14,505 nt of DNA from Actinomycetes bacterium (GTDB lineage: Bacteria > Actinomycetota > Acidimicrobiia > Acidimicrobiales > Bog-793): NCBI GenBank assembly GCA_021785095.1, contig JAJYGM010000488.1:1-14505 (forward strand), in the 5' to 3' direction. Numbering within the stretch: position 1 is the stretch's first letter; every line of letters starts with the position of its first letter. The notes below the pieces were generated by a model, which did no database searches, was not told the DNA's origin, and saw only the letters and a program-made list of their open reading frames with translations. Positions 1 to 6,514 of this stretch are shown here, in pieces. The position numbers and the translations under genes were made by a program.

Positions 1-2045
1 CAGTACGCGGTCCAGCCGTTTACCCGTGCGAAGTAGTGGACGGTGCCGTCGGTCGCCACCCGCCGCAGGGTCAGCGGATGCCAGTCGCTCGTCGTCGACT
101 TGACCCAGATCTCGACCAGCGAACCCGCCAGGTTCGGGTCGGTCCGCGCGAGGACCGTGATGTAGGTGTTGGGGGCGACGACGAGGCTCCTGGTGCCGAA
201 GCCCGACGTGCCACGGTTCACCCCGGTGGCGATACCGTCGGTGAGGGTCACCGCCATGAGGGCCGGAGCAGCCGTCACGGTCACCGTGGTGGCCGCGGTC
301 GCGCTGACCGTCGAACCGTTGCCGGTACCCGACGCCTTGGCAGCGTCCGTCGTGGTGGCCGAGAGCGTGGTGGTGCAGGTGTAGGTCCAGGTCTCCCCGG
401 GCTGGAGGAGGTTGTCCTTGTTGGTGTCGCCCGCCACGTACGTCGCGGGCGAGCAGGTGGCATCGGAGACGGTGACCCCGCTCAGGGTCACCGAGCCCGG
501 GTTGGTGACGCTGTAGGTGTAGGTGACACTGCCGCTCGCGGTCAGCGTCGTGGGGTTGGCGCTGACTGCCAGGGTGATCTGGGGGACGGCGGGAGCCGTG
601 CCCCGTCCGCCGCCAGACGGCGGGGCGATGACGGTGAAGAGACTGCTGTCCCCGAAGAAGTTGCCACCGACAGGATACGCCTCAAGGAAGTACCCGCTGC
701 CCGGTCCGGGTGCGGTGCAGCCCGTGTACGTAGCGACGCCGTTGACGGCGGACTGCGTCGTGCCACCGGTGCAGTAGAGCGTGGCCTGCTGATGGCCGTT
801 GTCGTACCACAGCTGCAGGCCGATCGAGCTCGTGTCGGTCCCGACGACGGTGCCAAACGCATCCTCGACGGCCACCTCGACGGTCCCAAGTGAGGCATAC
901 GTAGTAGCGGGCGGAGATGCGGTGAAGACGAGCTGCGCGGACGTGCCTGGCCCAGTGACATCGAACGGACTACGCGTGTAGGAACCCAAGGAGGTGGTCG
1001 CCGCGGTCAGTCCATAGCCCGTACCGACCGTGTCGATCGAGCAGCCGCTGAAGTAGGCCCAGCCGGCGGTCACGGTCATGGTGAGTCCGTTGGTGCAGGT
1101 CAGTGTGCCGGGACCGCCGGTGGTCGGCGTGCCAGGCGTGATTTCGAGCGTCGTGCTCGTGGTGTTGTCACTCGTGACGGTGTTGCCCTGCGCGTCCTCG
1201 ACCTCAACGGCGGGTTGCCACGAGAAGGGGATGCCGACACCCCACGTCATGGGCGGACAGGAGCTGCCGGGGGGTACGTTGCACATCCACCACAGGTGGA
1301 TGTGCATGGCCGGAACGGCGGTCACGTCGAACGTGGCGCCGATGAGGTCCGACAGCCCTGTTGCCGAGGCAGTGATGGCGTACCCATCGGCGATCGTCGA
1401 CTGCGTGCAGCCCGTGAACGTCGCCACGCCGCTGACGGCCGGCTTACTCAGACCCCCCGAACACGTGAAGGTCCCCGCGCCCTGGTTGATCGAGAGGGAG
1501 ACCGTGCGGGTGTCAGAAGTAACGGTGCTGCCACCGGCATCCTCGAGCGCGACGGTGATCGTGCCGAGATCTGTTGTGCTCGGGTTCGACGGGTATGCGG
1601 TGAACGCGAGTTGCGTTGCGATGGGGGCGGCTGCCCCAGCCGTCGTCGCCCAGGTGAACGTTCGACCCGCCCCATCGCCCGCCGTGCCCGACATCCCACC
1701 CGACGGGTCGATGACGCCCGTCAGCAGCAGGGGGTTGTAGATCTGCAAGTCGGGGGAAGAGAACTCGATGTCGAGCGTGACGTCCGAGCCGCTGACGGTG
1801 CCCGTGACCGCATAGTCGGACCCGGGATAGCCCACGACGAAGCCAGTGCCAGCCACGGCCCCGGTTATGTCGTCGCTGGTCGCGATCGTCATCGAGTGGA
1901 CGTACGTACTGACGCATTCCGACGACGTGCATATGAAGTTGACCGTATACACGCCGGTCAGGTTCCATGACGGTAGGGCGGCGGCGGCACCGGCAGGGAA
2001 CGCGAGCGCCAGCAACAAGACCGCCGCGACGACCACTCGCTTCAT
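1..2045 (-). CDS. Secreted multi-domain beta-repeat protein (partial, C-terminus beyond window)
   Basis: The frame is open from an ATG at 2045 to the left edge: 681 codons with no stop. The start is supported by GGGAGGG at 2054-2060, 8 nt upstream. Residues 1-23 are a signal peptide (MKR, then a hydrophobic stretch ending AGAAAA), so the product is exported. A first beta domain spans about 28-135. Three related Ig-like repeats follow (about 143-242, 246-364, 365-473), each with a VEDA/LEDA-type strand and a cysteine pair (C195/C213, C317/C335, C425/C443). A DUF11-like domain lies at about 486-592, with VTNPGSVTLSGVTVSDATC and an acidic loop DTNKDNLLQPGE that could bind calcium. The last visible part (595-681) is unassigned. 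It is the last visible gene of the minus-strand glycan cluster. A surface adhesin or matrix role is inference; there is no catalytic motif, and any wall anchor would lie outside the window. Confidence 0.85.
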   Translation of the reverse strand, partial: MKRVVVAAVLLLALAFPAGAAAALPSWNLTGVYTVNFICTSSECVSTYVHSMTIATSDDITGAVAGTGFVVGYPGSDYAVTGTVSGSDVTLDIEFSSPDLQIYNPLLLTGVIDPSGGMSGTAGDGAGRTFTWATTAGAAAPIATQLAFTAYPSNPSTTDLGTITVALEDAGGSTVTSDTRTVSLSINQGAGTFTCSGGLSKPAVSGVATFTGCTQSTIADGYAITASATGLSDLIGATFDVTAVPAMHIHLWWMCNVPPGSSCPPMTWGVGIPFSWQPAVEVEDAQGNTVTSDNTTSTTLEITPGTPTTGGPGTLTCTNGLTMTVTAGWAYFSGCSIDTVGTGYGLTAATTSLGSYTRSPFDVTGPGTSAQLVFTASPPATTYASLGTVEVAVEDAFGTVVGTDTSSIGLQLWYDNGHQQATLYCTGGTTQSAVNGVATYTGCTAPGPGSGYFLEAYPVGGNFFGDSSLFTVIAPPSGGGRGTAPAVPQITLAVSANPTTLTASGSVTYTYSVTNPGSVTLSGVTVSDATCSPATYVAGDTNKDNLLQPGETWTYTCTTTLSATTTDAAKASGTGNGSTVSATAATTVTVTAAPALMAVTLTDGIATGVNRGTSGFGTRSLVVAPNTYITVLARTDPNLAGSLVEIWVKSTTSDWHPLTLRRVATDGTVHYFARVNGWTAY
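427..452. repeat. Intragenic inverted repeat, 8-bp arms
   Basis: TCGCCCGC (427-434) pairs perfectly with GCGGGCGA (445-452). The 10-nt loop contains the palindrome ACGTACGT (436-443). It lies inside the DUF11-like domain of the secreted protein. A function is not evident. Confidence 0.6.
1280..1306. repeat. Perfect 12-bp inverted repeat, 3-nt loop, inside a CDS
   Basis: TGCACATCCACC (1280-1291), loop ACA (1292-1294), GGTGGATGTGCA (1295-1306). The arms are perfectly complementary and the flanking bases do not pair. On the minus strand it encodes part of MHIHLWWMCN, in the first strand of repeat 2 of the secreted protein, where that repeat differs most from repeats 1 and 3. Confidence 0.85.
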
Positions 2046-2140
2046 CCGTCCGTCCCTCCCACGGGCGATGACGCACCGGGGACGTCGGCGGACTCGCCCA
2101 GCCTTCCTCAGGCACCTCCGGGGGGGACGCGGCCTGCGGC

Positions 2141-2150
2141 GAATCTAGTA
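2141..2150 (-). promoter_or_regulatory. Possible promoter element upstream of the secreted-protein gene
   Basis: The minus strand reads TACTAGATTC in a locally AT-rich patch, about 96 nt before the ATG at 2045. A near-identical TACTAGAGTC lies upstream of the beta-helix gene (5167-5176). It could be a -10-like element, but I find no good -35 partner at 16-18 nt, so the call is weak. Confidence 0.2.
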
Positions 2151-2209
2151 CTTTCGTTCAAGGGGAGATAGCCGCCGGAACCAGGCCGGGTCGTTCGAGC
2201 CGCCCTGGA

Positions 2210-2227
2210 GTCACCGAATCTGGTGAC
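2210..2227 (-). terminator. Small hairpin after the glycosyltransferase stop
   Basis: GTCACC (2210-2215) pairs with GGTGAC (2222-2227) around a 6-nt loop, 24 nt past the stop codon of the GT4 gene on the minus strand. There is no U-run after the stem, so it is not a classic intrinsic terminator. It could equally be an operator for the next gene. Confidence 0.2.
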
Positions 2228-2251
2228 ACGTGGCACCGCGGGGACGCCGTG

Positions 2252-3403
2252 TCAACGTGCCGCGAGCATTCCTCTGTACAGGTCTTCATGCAGCAGGATG
2301 AGCTTGCGCAGTTCGTACCGTTCAACCATGCGCAGTCGTCCTTGGCGACCCATCTGGAGCCCTTCGATCGGGTGGTCGACGAGCCAGTCCATACTCTCGG
2401 CCAGCTTCCGAACATCGCCAATCGGGAAGATGAACCCGCTGTCGGAGTCGACAAGCTCCAGGTTGCCACGGGCCGTCGATGCGATCACCGGCACTTCGAG
2501 GGCAAGGGCCTCCATGATCGACCGCGCCAAGCCCTCCCGATCGCTGGCCAGCACGAGGGATGTCGCGCCACCCACCAAGGGCCGGACATCGTCCAGGGCG
2601 CCAGCAAAGCGAACGCGATCTCGCAGACCGCGCTGGTTCACCAGGCTCGCGAGGCGCTCCCGCTCACGGCCATCGCCCGCGAAGACCAGGGCTGCCTCCT
2701 GGTGACGCATCAGCGCCAGGGCTTCGATGATGTCAGCTCCGCGTTTCCGCCGGCTGAGCTCCGCGACCGACACAAATAGCGGAGTATCGGGCCCGACGCC
2801 CAGATCCTGCCGAGCTTGCGCGATGTGCTGTGGGTCGACTTGCGATCGTGAGTACACATCTGTATCGACGCCGATTCCGGGCATACGCACGAGGCGGCCC
2901 GCGGCGACGAGTCGATGGTGTCGTGCCGCCTCGTAGTCCTCGTCGTTGATCACAATCAGCCGGTCGGTCCAGCGGCCGGCCAGCCTCTCTGCGGTGAGGA
3001 AGGCCAGATTCATCGCCGCTTGTCCACCTCGATGGAAGTGGAATCCATGCGCCGTATAGGCGATCGACGGACGCCTGTTGGAAGACATTCGACGCACGGC
3101 AAGGCGAGTGATGAATGACGCGATCGGGGTGTGGACATGGACGAGATCAGGACCGGTTACAAGAACCTTCGAGACGGCTCGTTCACCGCTCACCAGTCCT
3201 CCCAGATCGAGAAGCGACCTTGAGAGCGGGAGTTCATAGACATGATCGAACGCCTCGCGAAGTGCAGCATCCCCGGTCGCCCCGTTGGCGGCCGCATCGA
3301 CCCTCCAGCCGAGCGCGCGAAAATGCGCCGCATACGGAATGAGGAAGTGGCGGACTGTGTGCGACACCGTTGCCACGATGAGCAGTGAGACATCCGTGGG
3401 CAT
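2252..3403 (-). CDS. Glycosyltransferase family 4 (GT-B fold)
   Basis: A cytoplasmic or membrane-associated retaining glycosyltransferase expected to add a sugar from a nucleotide donor to the lipid-linked glycan. The N-terminal acceptor domain starts at once (VSLLIVATVSHTVRHFLIPY) and carries DLVHVHTPIASF and YTAHGFHFHRGG. The C-terminal donor domain has LFVSVAELSRRKRGADIIEAL, LVFAGDGRERERL and the EX7E motif EGLARSIME (first Glu about residue 290 of 383). The frame stays open upstream to 3637, but those 78 codons encode a Pro/Arg-rich stretch unlike the family, so I start at the ATG at 3403; its ribosome site (GGACGAGG directly before ATG) is weak. An ATG-ATG pair at 3436 is an alternative. 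Length fits the family (about 370-390). Donor and linkage cannot be read from sequence. Confidence 0.9.
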   Translation of the reverse strand: MPTDVSLLIVATVSHTVRHFLIPYAAHFRALGWRVDAAANGATGDAALREAFDHVYELPLSRSLLDLGGLVSGERAVSKVLVTGPDLVHVHTPIASFITRLAVRRMSSNRRPSIAYTAHGFHFHRGGQAAMNLAFLTAERLAGRWTDRLIVINDEDYEAARHHRLVAAGRLVRMPGIGVDTDVYSRSQVDPQHIAQARQDLGVGPDTPLFVSVAELSRRKRGADIIEALALMRHQEAALVFAGDGRERERLASLVNQRGLRDRVRFAGALDDVRPLVGGATSLVLASDREGLARSIMEALALEVPVIASTARGNLELVDSDSGFIFPIGDVRKLAESMDWLVDHPIEGLQMGRQGRLRMVERYELRKLILLHEDLYRGMLAAR

Positions 3404-3706
3404 CCTCGTCCGAGCTTCGGGCGCCTCGTCCATCATCGACGAGCTGTCCGGAGGCACCGCAATCGCGCTCGGATGCTCGCCGAGCCGCGTGTCTCTCCGT
3501 CGGCATCGCGACGCTCGAGCAAGCCGGGCCGGACCGCCGCCACTGCGTGAGGCATCGGGACAGAGCATAGAGCCGCCCGGGCCGCGGCCGGGAGTCACTG
3601 GGGCGATGGCAGGAGACTCCGCGAGATCAGTGCGCATGGTATCCCGCGCGAGATCGAGGGCAGCGCGGCGCCGCGAGCCGCCCTCCGCCGGTGCCGAGAC
3701 GCTCTT
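3404..3706. other. Intergenic region between the beta-helix and glycosyltransferase genes
   Basis: 303 bp with no convincing gene. The GT4 frame is open through most of it but is not protein-like. A GC-only hairpin (CCCGG 3576-3580 with CCGGG 3588-3592, 7-nt loop) is present without a U-run. I see no clear promoter on either strand. Confidence 0.5.
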
Positions 3707-5011
3707 TCAGGGATAGGTCACCCCGGTGCTGTCGGTGATGCTGGCGAGCGGGCCCGACTTGAGCGGCTGAACGTTGCCCGTGACCGTCAGGCCGTCGATG
3801 TGGGCGAAGCGGAGCACCGGCCCAGTGCCGGCAACAGTGCTCTTGTTGTTGGTGAACACGATGTTCTGCATCCGCGAGGTTCCGCCGTTGTCGACGACCG
3901 TCAACAGCGTCCTGCCGGTAATGAAGTTCGCGGTGATGGTGAGGCCGTTGATGGGGGCCCCGGTGTGGCTGCCGTCGACGGCGGCGAAATCCTGCCCGAA
4001 CGTGCCGGCCGTGTTGTTGCGAAAGAGGACGTTGGTAGCACCCTCGGTGCTGACGTTGGGCTCGACGTCAAAGGTGCAGTAGCCGCTCTTGGGGAACGCT
4101 ACGCGCTCGACCGTCACGTTCCTGCCGGCGGTGATGGTCACCCCGTTGCGGCCGCTCGACTGGCAGGATGAGTCGTGGATCCAGACGGTGTCGGCCCAGG
4201 ACCCGACGTAGAAGCAGTCGCCCCACACGCCGCTGACCGTGACGTTGGCGATCTCGACGTTGCGACTGGCGTCGATCAGGACGCCGTGTGCTCCCTCTCG
4301 GCTGCGCTGATAGACGCCCGGTGTGGGACTGTTGCCGACGAGGTGGAAGTCGCGGATGATGATGTCGCTGCCGCGCCCGATCCAGAACAGGGAACTCGCT
4401 TCGGTCGTGCCTCCGTTCGACTTCAGGGTCGCCCCTTTGCCCTCAAGGGTCAGATTGTGGCGACCGGCCAACTTCAGGGCGCTGTCCATGCGGTAGACGC
4501 CGCCCGCCTGGAACAGGACCGTCGAGCCGTCGGGAACCGTGCGGATGAACGCGATGAGGGCCGCAGAAGCGTCGCTCGCGCCGGTCGCGTCGATCCAGGA
4601 CGGGATGGTACCGGCCGGCAGCGGGGTGGGCGCGTCGGTTGGCGTGGGAGCCGGACGCGGCGTTGGCGTGGGAGCCGGACGCGGCGTTGGCGCGAGCGTG
4701 GAAGCGGGTGCCTGCGGGTCAGCCGCAGGCACCGTGCCCGCGGTCGAGGTTGCGGGAATGGCCGAGGAGGCCAAGGCCGGGGTGGCAATCGGTGCCGTGG
4801 TCGCCCCAGCCGTCGTCACTGCCGTGCCGGCAACGGGACTAGGTTGGACGACCGCCGCCGGACGGCCGAGCGTGGCTCCCACGCCAAGCAGCGCGATCAG
4901 GACGACCGCGCCGACCAAGTACCGCGAGAGCGGTCGACGAGGCACCCGCTGGGCGCCATCCGGATCAGTCAAGAGACGTGCCTCCGCCGGAGAAGTGCCC
5001 AGCTGCCACAC
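3707..5011 (-). CDS. Membrane-anchored right-handed parallel beta-helix protein (pectate-lyase-like fold)
   Basis: 434 residues from a GTG start. Residues 1-30 are cytoplasmic, 31-49 are one membrane segment (YLVGAVVLIALLGVGATL), 50-136 are an Ala/Thr/Pro-rich linker with a PTPRPA-type repeat, and about 137-434 form a parallel beta-helix. The helix opens with IDATGASDASAALIAFI and PDGSTVLFQAGGVYRM, typical of the Pectate_lyase_3 superfamily, then rungs such as NLTLEGKGATL, NVEIANVTVSGVWGD, NVTVERVAF and GLTITANFITG. The helix should lie outside the membrane. It may cleave or bind polysaccharide; catalytic residues cannot be assigned by eye, so lyase activity is not claimed. The ribosome site before GTG is poor, yet no better start precedes the membrane segment. 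It sits between the acyltransferase and GT4 genes on the same strand. Its first ten residues resemble the YetF/DUF421 start at 14439. Confidence 0.85.
   Translation of the reverse strand: MWQLGTSPAEARLLTDPDGAQRVPRRPLSRYLVGAVVLIALLGVGATLGRPAAVVQPSPVAGTAVTTAGATTAPIATPALASSAIPATSTAGTVPAADPQAPASTLAPTPRPAPTPTPRPAPTPTDAPTPLPAGTIPSWIDATGASDASAALIAFIRTVPDGSTVLFQAGGVYRMDSALKLAGRHNLTLEGKGATLKSNGGTTEASSLFWIGRGSDIIIRDFHLVGNSPTPGVYQRSREGAHGVLIDASRNVEIANVTVSGVWGDCFYVGSWADTVWIHDSSCQSSGRNGVTITAGRNVTVERVAFPKSGYCTFDVEPNVSTEGATNVLFRNNTAGTFGQDFAAVDGSHTGAPINGLTITANFITGRTLLTVVDNGGTSRMQNIVFTNNKSTVAGTGPVLRFAHIDGLTVTGNVQPLKSGPLASITDSTGVTYP
4639..4686. repeat. 24-bp tandem duplication in the Pro/Thr linker
   Basis: Two identical 24-bp units lie at 4639-4662 and 4663-4686, followed by 6 bp of a third. 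They encode the repeated PTPRPAPT part of the linker of the beta-helix protein. Slippage here would change linker length in steps of eight residues without breaking the frame. Confidence 0.85.
4707..4733. repeat. Perfect 11-bp inverted repeat, 5-nt loop, inside a CDS
   Basis: GGTGCCTGCGG (4707-4717), loop GTCAG (4718-4722), CCGCAGGCACC (4723-4733). It lies in the linker-coding part of the beta-helix gene, 20 bp after the 24-bp tandem repeat. A very stable hairpin is expected in the mRNA or in single-stranded DNA. Confidence 0.85.
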
Positions 5012-5249
5012 GTGTCCATCCGACCGTGAGCAGGCTGCCGGGAGCGGCGGGCTTCATCTTGTCCTGTCTGCTTGACCGGTCAGCGACCGCGCCGCCCGGT
5101 CGCACTCGGTCCGGACACAACTGGGAGCGCGCACCCCGTGGGATGACATCAGCGCCGCCAGACAACGACTCTAGTATCGCCCCGAGTGGCAAGCGCAACC
5201 GCCGCAGGAGAGGTCAGGCTCCACCCCGCACATCAGGAGCCGATTCTAA
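5012..5249 (-). promoter_or_regulatory. Leader region of the beta-helix gene with palindromes
   Basis: 238 bp between the acyltransferase stop and the GTG start of the beta-helix gene. It holds the palindrome TGACCGGTCA (5073-5082), a hairpin with 7-bp arms (5083-5089 with 5097-5103), and on the minus strand TACTAGAGTC (5167-5176), nearly the same as the element at 2141-2150. These could be operator and promoter parts. No complete sigma-70 promoter is visible. Confidence 0.25.
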
Positions 5250-6272
5250 CTACGTCCGTCGGTACAGCGGGAAGAACCCGTCCCGCACATCCGGATCGAG
5301 GAGCGGGTCGTGCGCCGACACGAGTCGCCGGTACTCCGGCTCGTCCAGGACGATTCGTAGCGTTCTGAATGGGTGCCGGACCGTTGAGAACCCCAACTTG
5401 AAGCGCATCAACGAGTCACTGCCGGCTCCTACACCTCCCCCCAGGTGCAGGCAGAGGTCTCCTCGCTCTTTGGCCCAGCTGCGCACGAACTGGATCATCA
5501 GCTTTGTCGGTTGGGCCTTGGAGGAGCCGTCGACCGTTCCCGAAAGGTGGTACTGCACGAGACCGTTGGTCTCCACGAAGAGGCCTGCTGCGGCGATCGC
5601 ACCGTCCTTCTCGACCACGCACAGGTGGATCCGCCCGCCGAGTGCGTCACGCAGGCCGTTCCAATACCTGTCGTCGAAGAGATAGAAGGGGGCAGCCGAC
5701 CGCCGATCCATCGTCCGGCGGTACAGATCCTTGAACGTATCGTAGTGCGCCCAGTCCTCGTCCATCCGGGCGACGTACCCGAGCCGCAGGGCCCGGGTGA
5801 TGTCCCGCCGATGGTTCAGGCGCGTCTGTGCCCACAGCGTGTCCGCGGAGAGCGAAAGGTCGACACTGACTGTCTCTCCGTGCTGTACCAGCGTGCCGAT
5901 CCCCTCTGGAGAAGAGGCGTTGAGCAGAGGGTGAAGGCGGACGAAGGCCGACACTACCCTCTCCGCTCGCAGTGCCGACGCGCCGGCGACCAGTGCCGGC
6001 CGCAGGAACGTTTGGTCGGACGCACCATTCACCAAGGGGCCAGGGTAGCCGTATGGCGACGTCGCATCGAAGCCCCCGCCGGGAATGCGGCGGATGATAA
6101 GGGGGAGCAGCATGCGTCTCGTGCCGTCCGCCACGTAGAGCGCGCATGGCTCGCCGTTTTCGTGGGCCGCGCACAGAGCGACGTACGCCGGCAGGTGGTA
6201 GAAGTCATGTCCGCTCGCGCGCAGGAACGAGGCCCACTCGACCGCATCGACATCCAGCAACTCCGCCTTCAT
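5250..6272 (-). CDS. BioF2/FemAB-like GNAT acyltransferase
   Basis: 340 residues from the ATG at 6272. This start forms an ATGA overlap with the stop of the upstream fragment, suggesting translational coupling; a GTG at 6320 would add 16 residues. The family (Acetyltransf_6/BioF2-like, related to FemA/FemB and lipid II aminoacyltransferases) transfers acyl or aminoacyl groups to envelope substrates. Visible features: ATSPYGYPGPL near the front, LNHRRDITRALRLGY before the second half, YRRTMDRRSAAPFYLFDDRYW, then a GNAT-type core with LCVVEKDGAIAAAGLFVETN, VQYHLSGTVDGSSKAQPT and LHLGGGVGAGSDSLMRFKLGF. No signal peptide, so probably cytoplasmic at the membrane face. In a glycan locus it is a candidate for N-acylation or aminoacylation of an amino sugar; the substrate is not deducible. 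Confidence 0.85.
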   Translation of the reverse strand: MKAELLDVDAVEWASFLRASGHDFYHLPAYVALCAAHENGEPCALYVADGTRRMLLPLIIRRIPGGGFDATSPYGYPGPLVNGASDQTFLRPALVAGASALRAERVVSAFVRLHPLLNASSPEGIGTLVQHGETVSVDLSLSADTLWAQTRLNHRRDITRALRLGYVARMDEDWAHYDTFKDLYRRTMDRRSAAPFYLFDDRYWNGLRDALGGRIHLCVVEKDGAIAAAGLFVETNGLVQYHLSGTVDGSSKAQPTKLMIQFVRSWAKERGDLCLHLGGGVGAGSDSLMRFKLGFSTVRHPFRTLRIVLDEPEYRRLVSAHDPLLDPDVRDGFFPLYRRT

Positions 6273-6514
6273 CGCCGGCTGGACGAAGCCTGGGACGGCG
6301 GCGGGTGACCCTCGTCCCACCCTTGGAGCATGCCGTGCGCGACTGCGTGCCCGCAGTCCACGAGGATCGCACAGGCGTTTCGTCCCGAGACGTGAGCGAT
6401 CTGTCTGGCCTCGCTCTGGGTGAACGGACGCCCCCGGAAGAACGTCTCGTCGATATCCGAGAAGACGTTCAGCCGCGCTGACTCGTCTTCAGGGCAGACG
6501 ATCCGGAACTCCAC
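6269..6514 (-). pseudogene. N-terminal fragment of a GNAT acetyltransferase
   Basis: An 81-codon frame from a GTG at 6514 (GGGGGAG three bases upstream), or 90 codons from a TTG at 6541. It overlaps the end of the methyltransferase gene and stops at TGA 6271-6269, inside the ATGA start of the next gene. FSDIDETFFRGRPFT, RNACAILVD and HGMLQGWDEGH resemble the first half of GNAT enzymes, where GWDEG is normally followed by a strand and the acetyl-CoA loop. Here the similarity ends after GWDEGH and a short PPPSQASSSRR tail follows, so the acetyl-CoA-binding half is missing. I read it as a 3'-truncated gene fused up to the next one, still in translatable register. It could also be a genuine small protein. 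The GNAT assignment is from memory of the family and moderately sure. Confidence 0.55.

Noticed and set aside
36..1970. Plus-strand ORFs of 285, 220 and 251 codons
   Set aside because: They lie opposite the secreted protein, which has a signal peptide, a ribosome site and repeated domains in an uninterrupted frame.
4639..4733. Direct repeats as a CRISPR-like array
   Set aside because: The units are contiguous, in frame and encode a Pro/Thr linker; there are no spacers.
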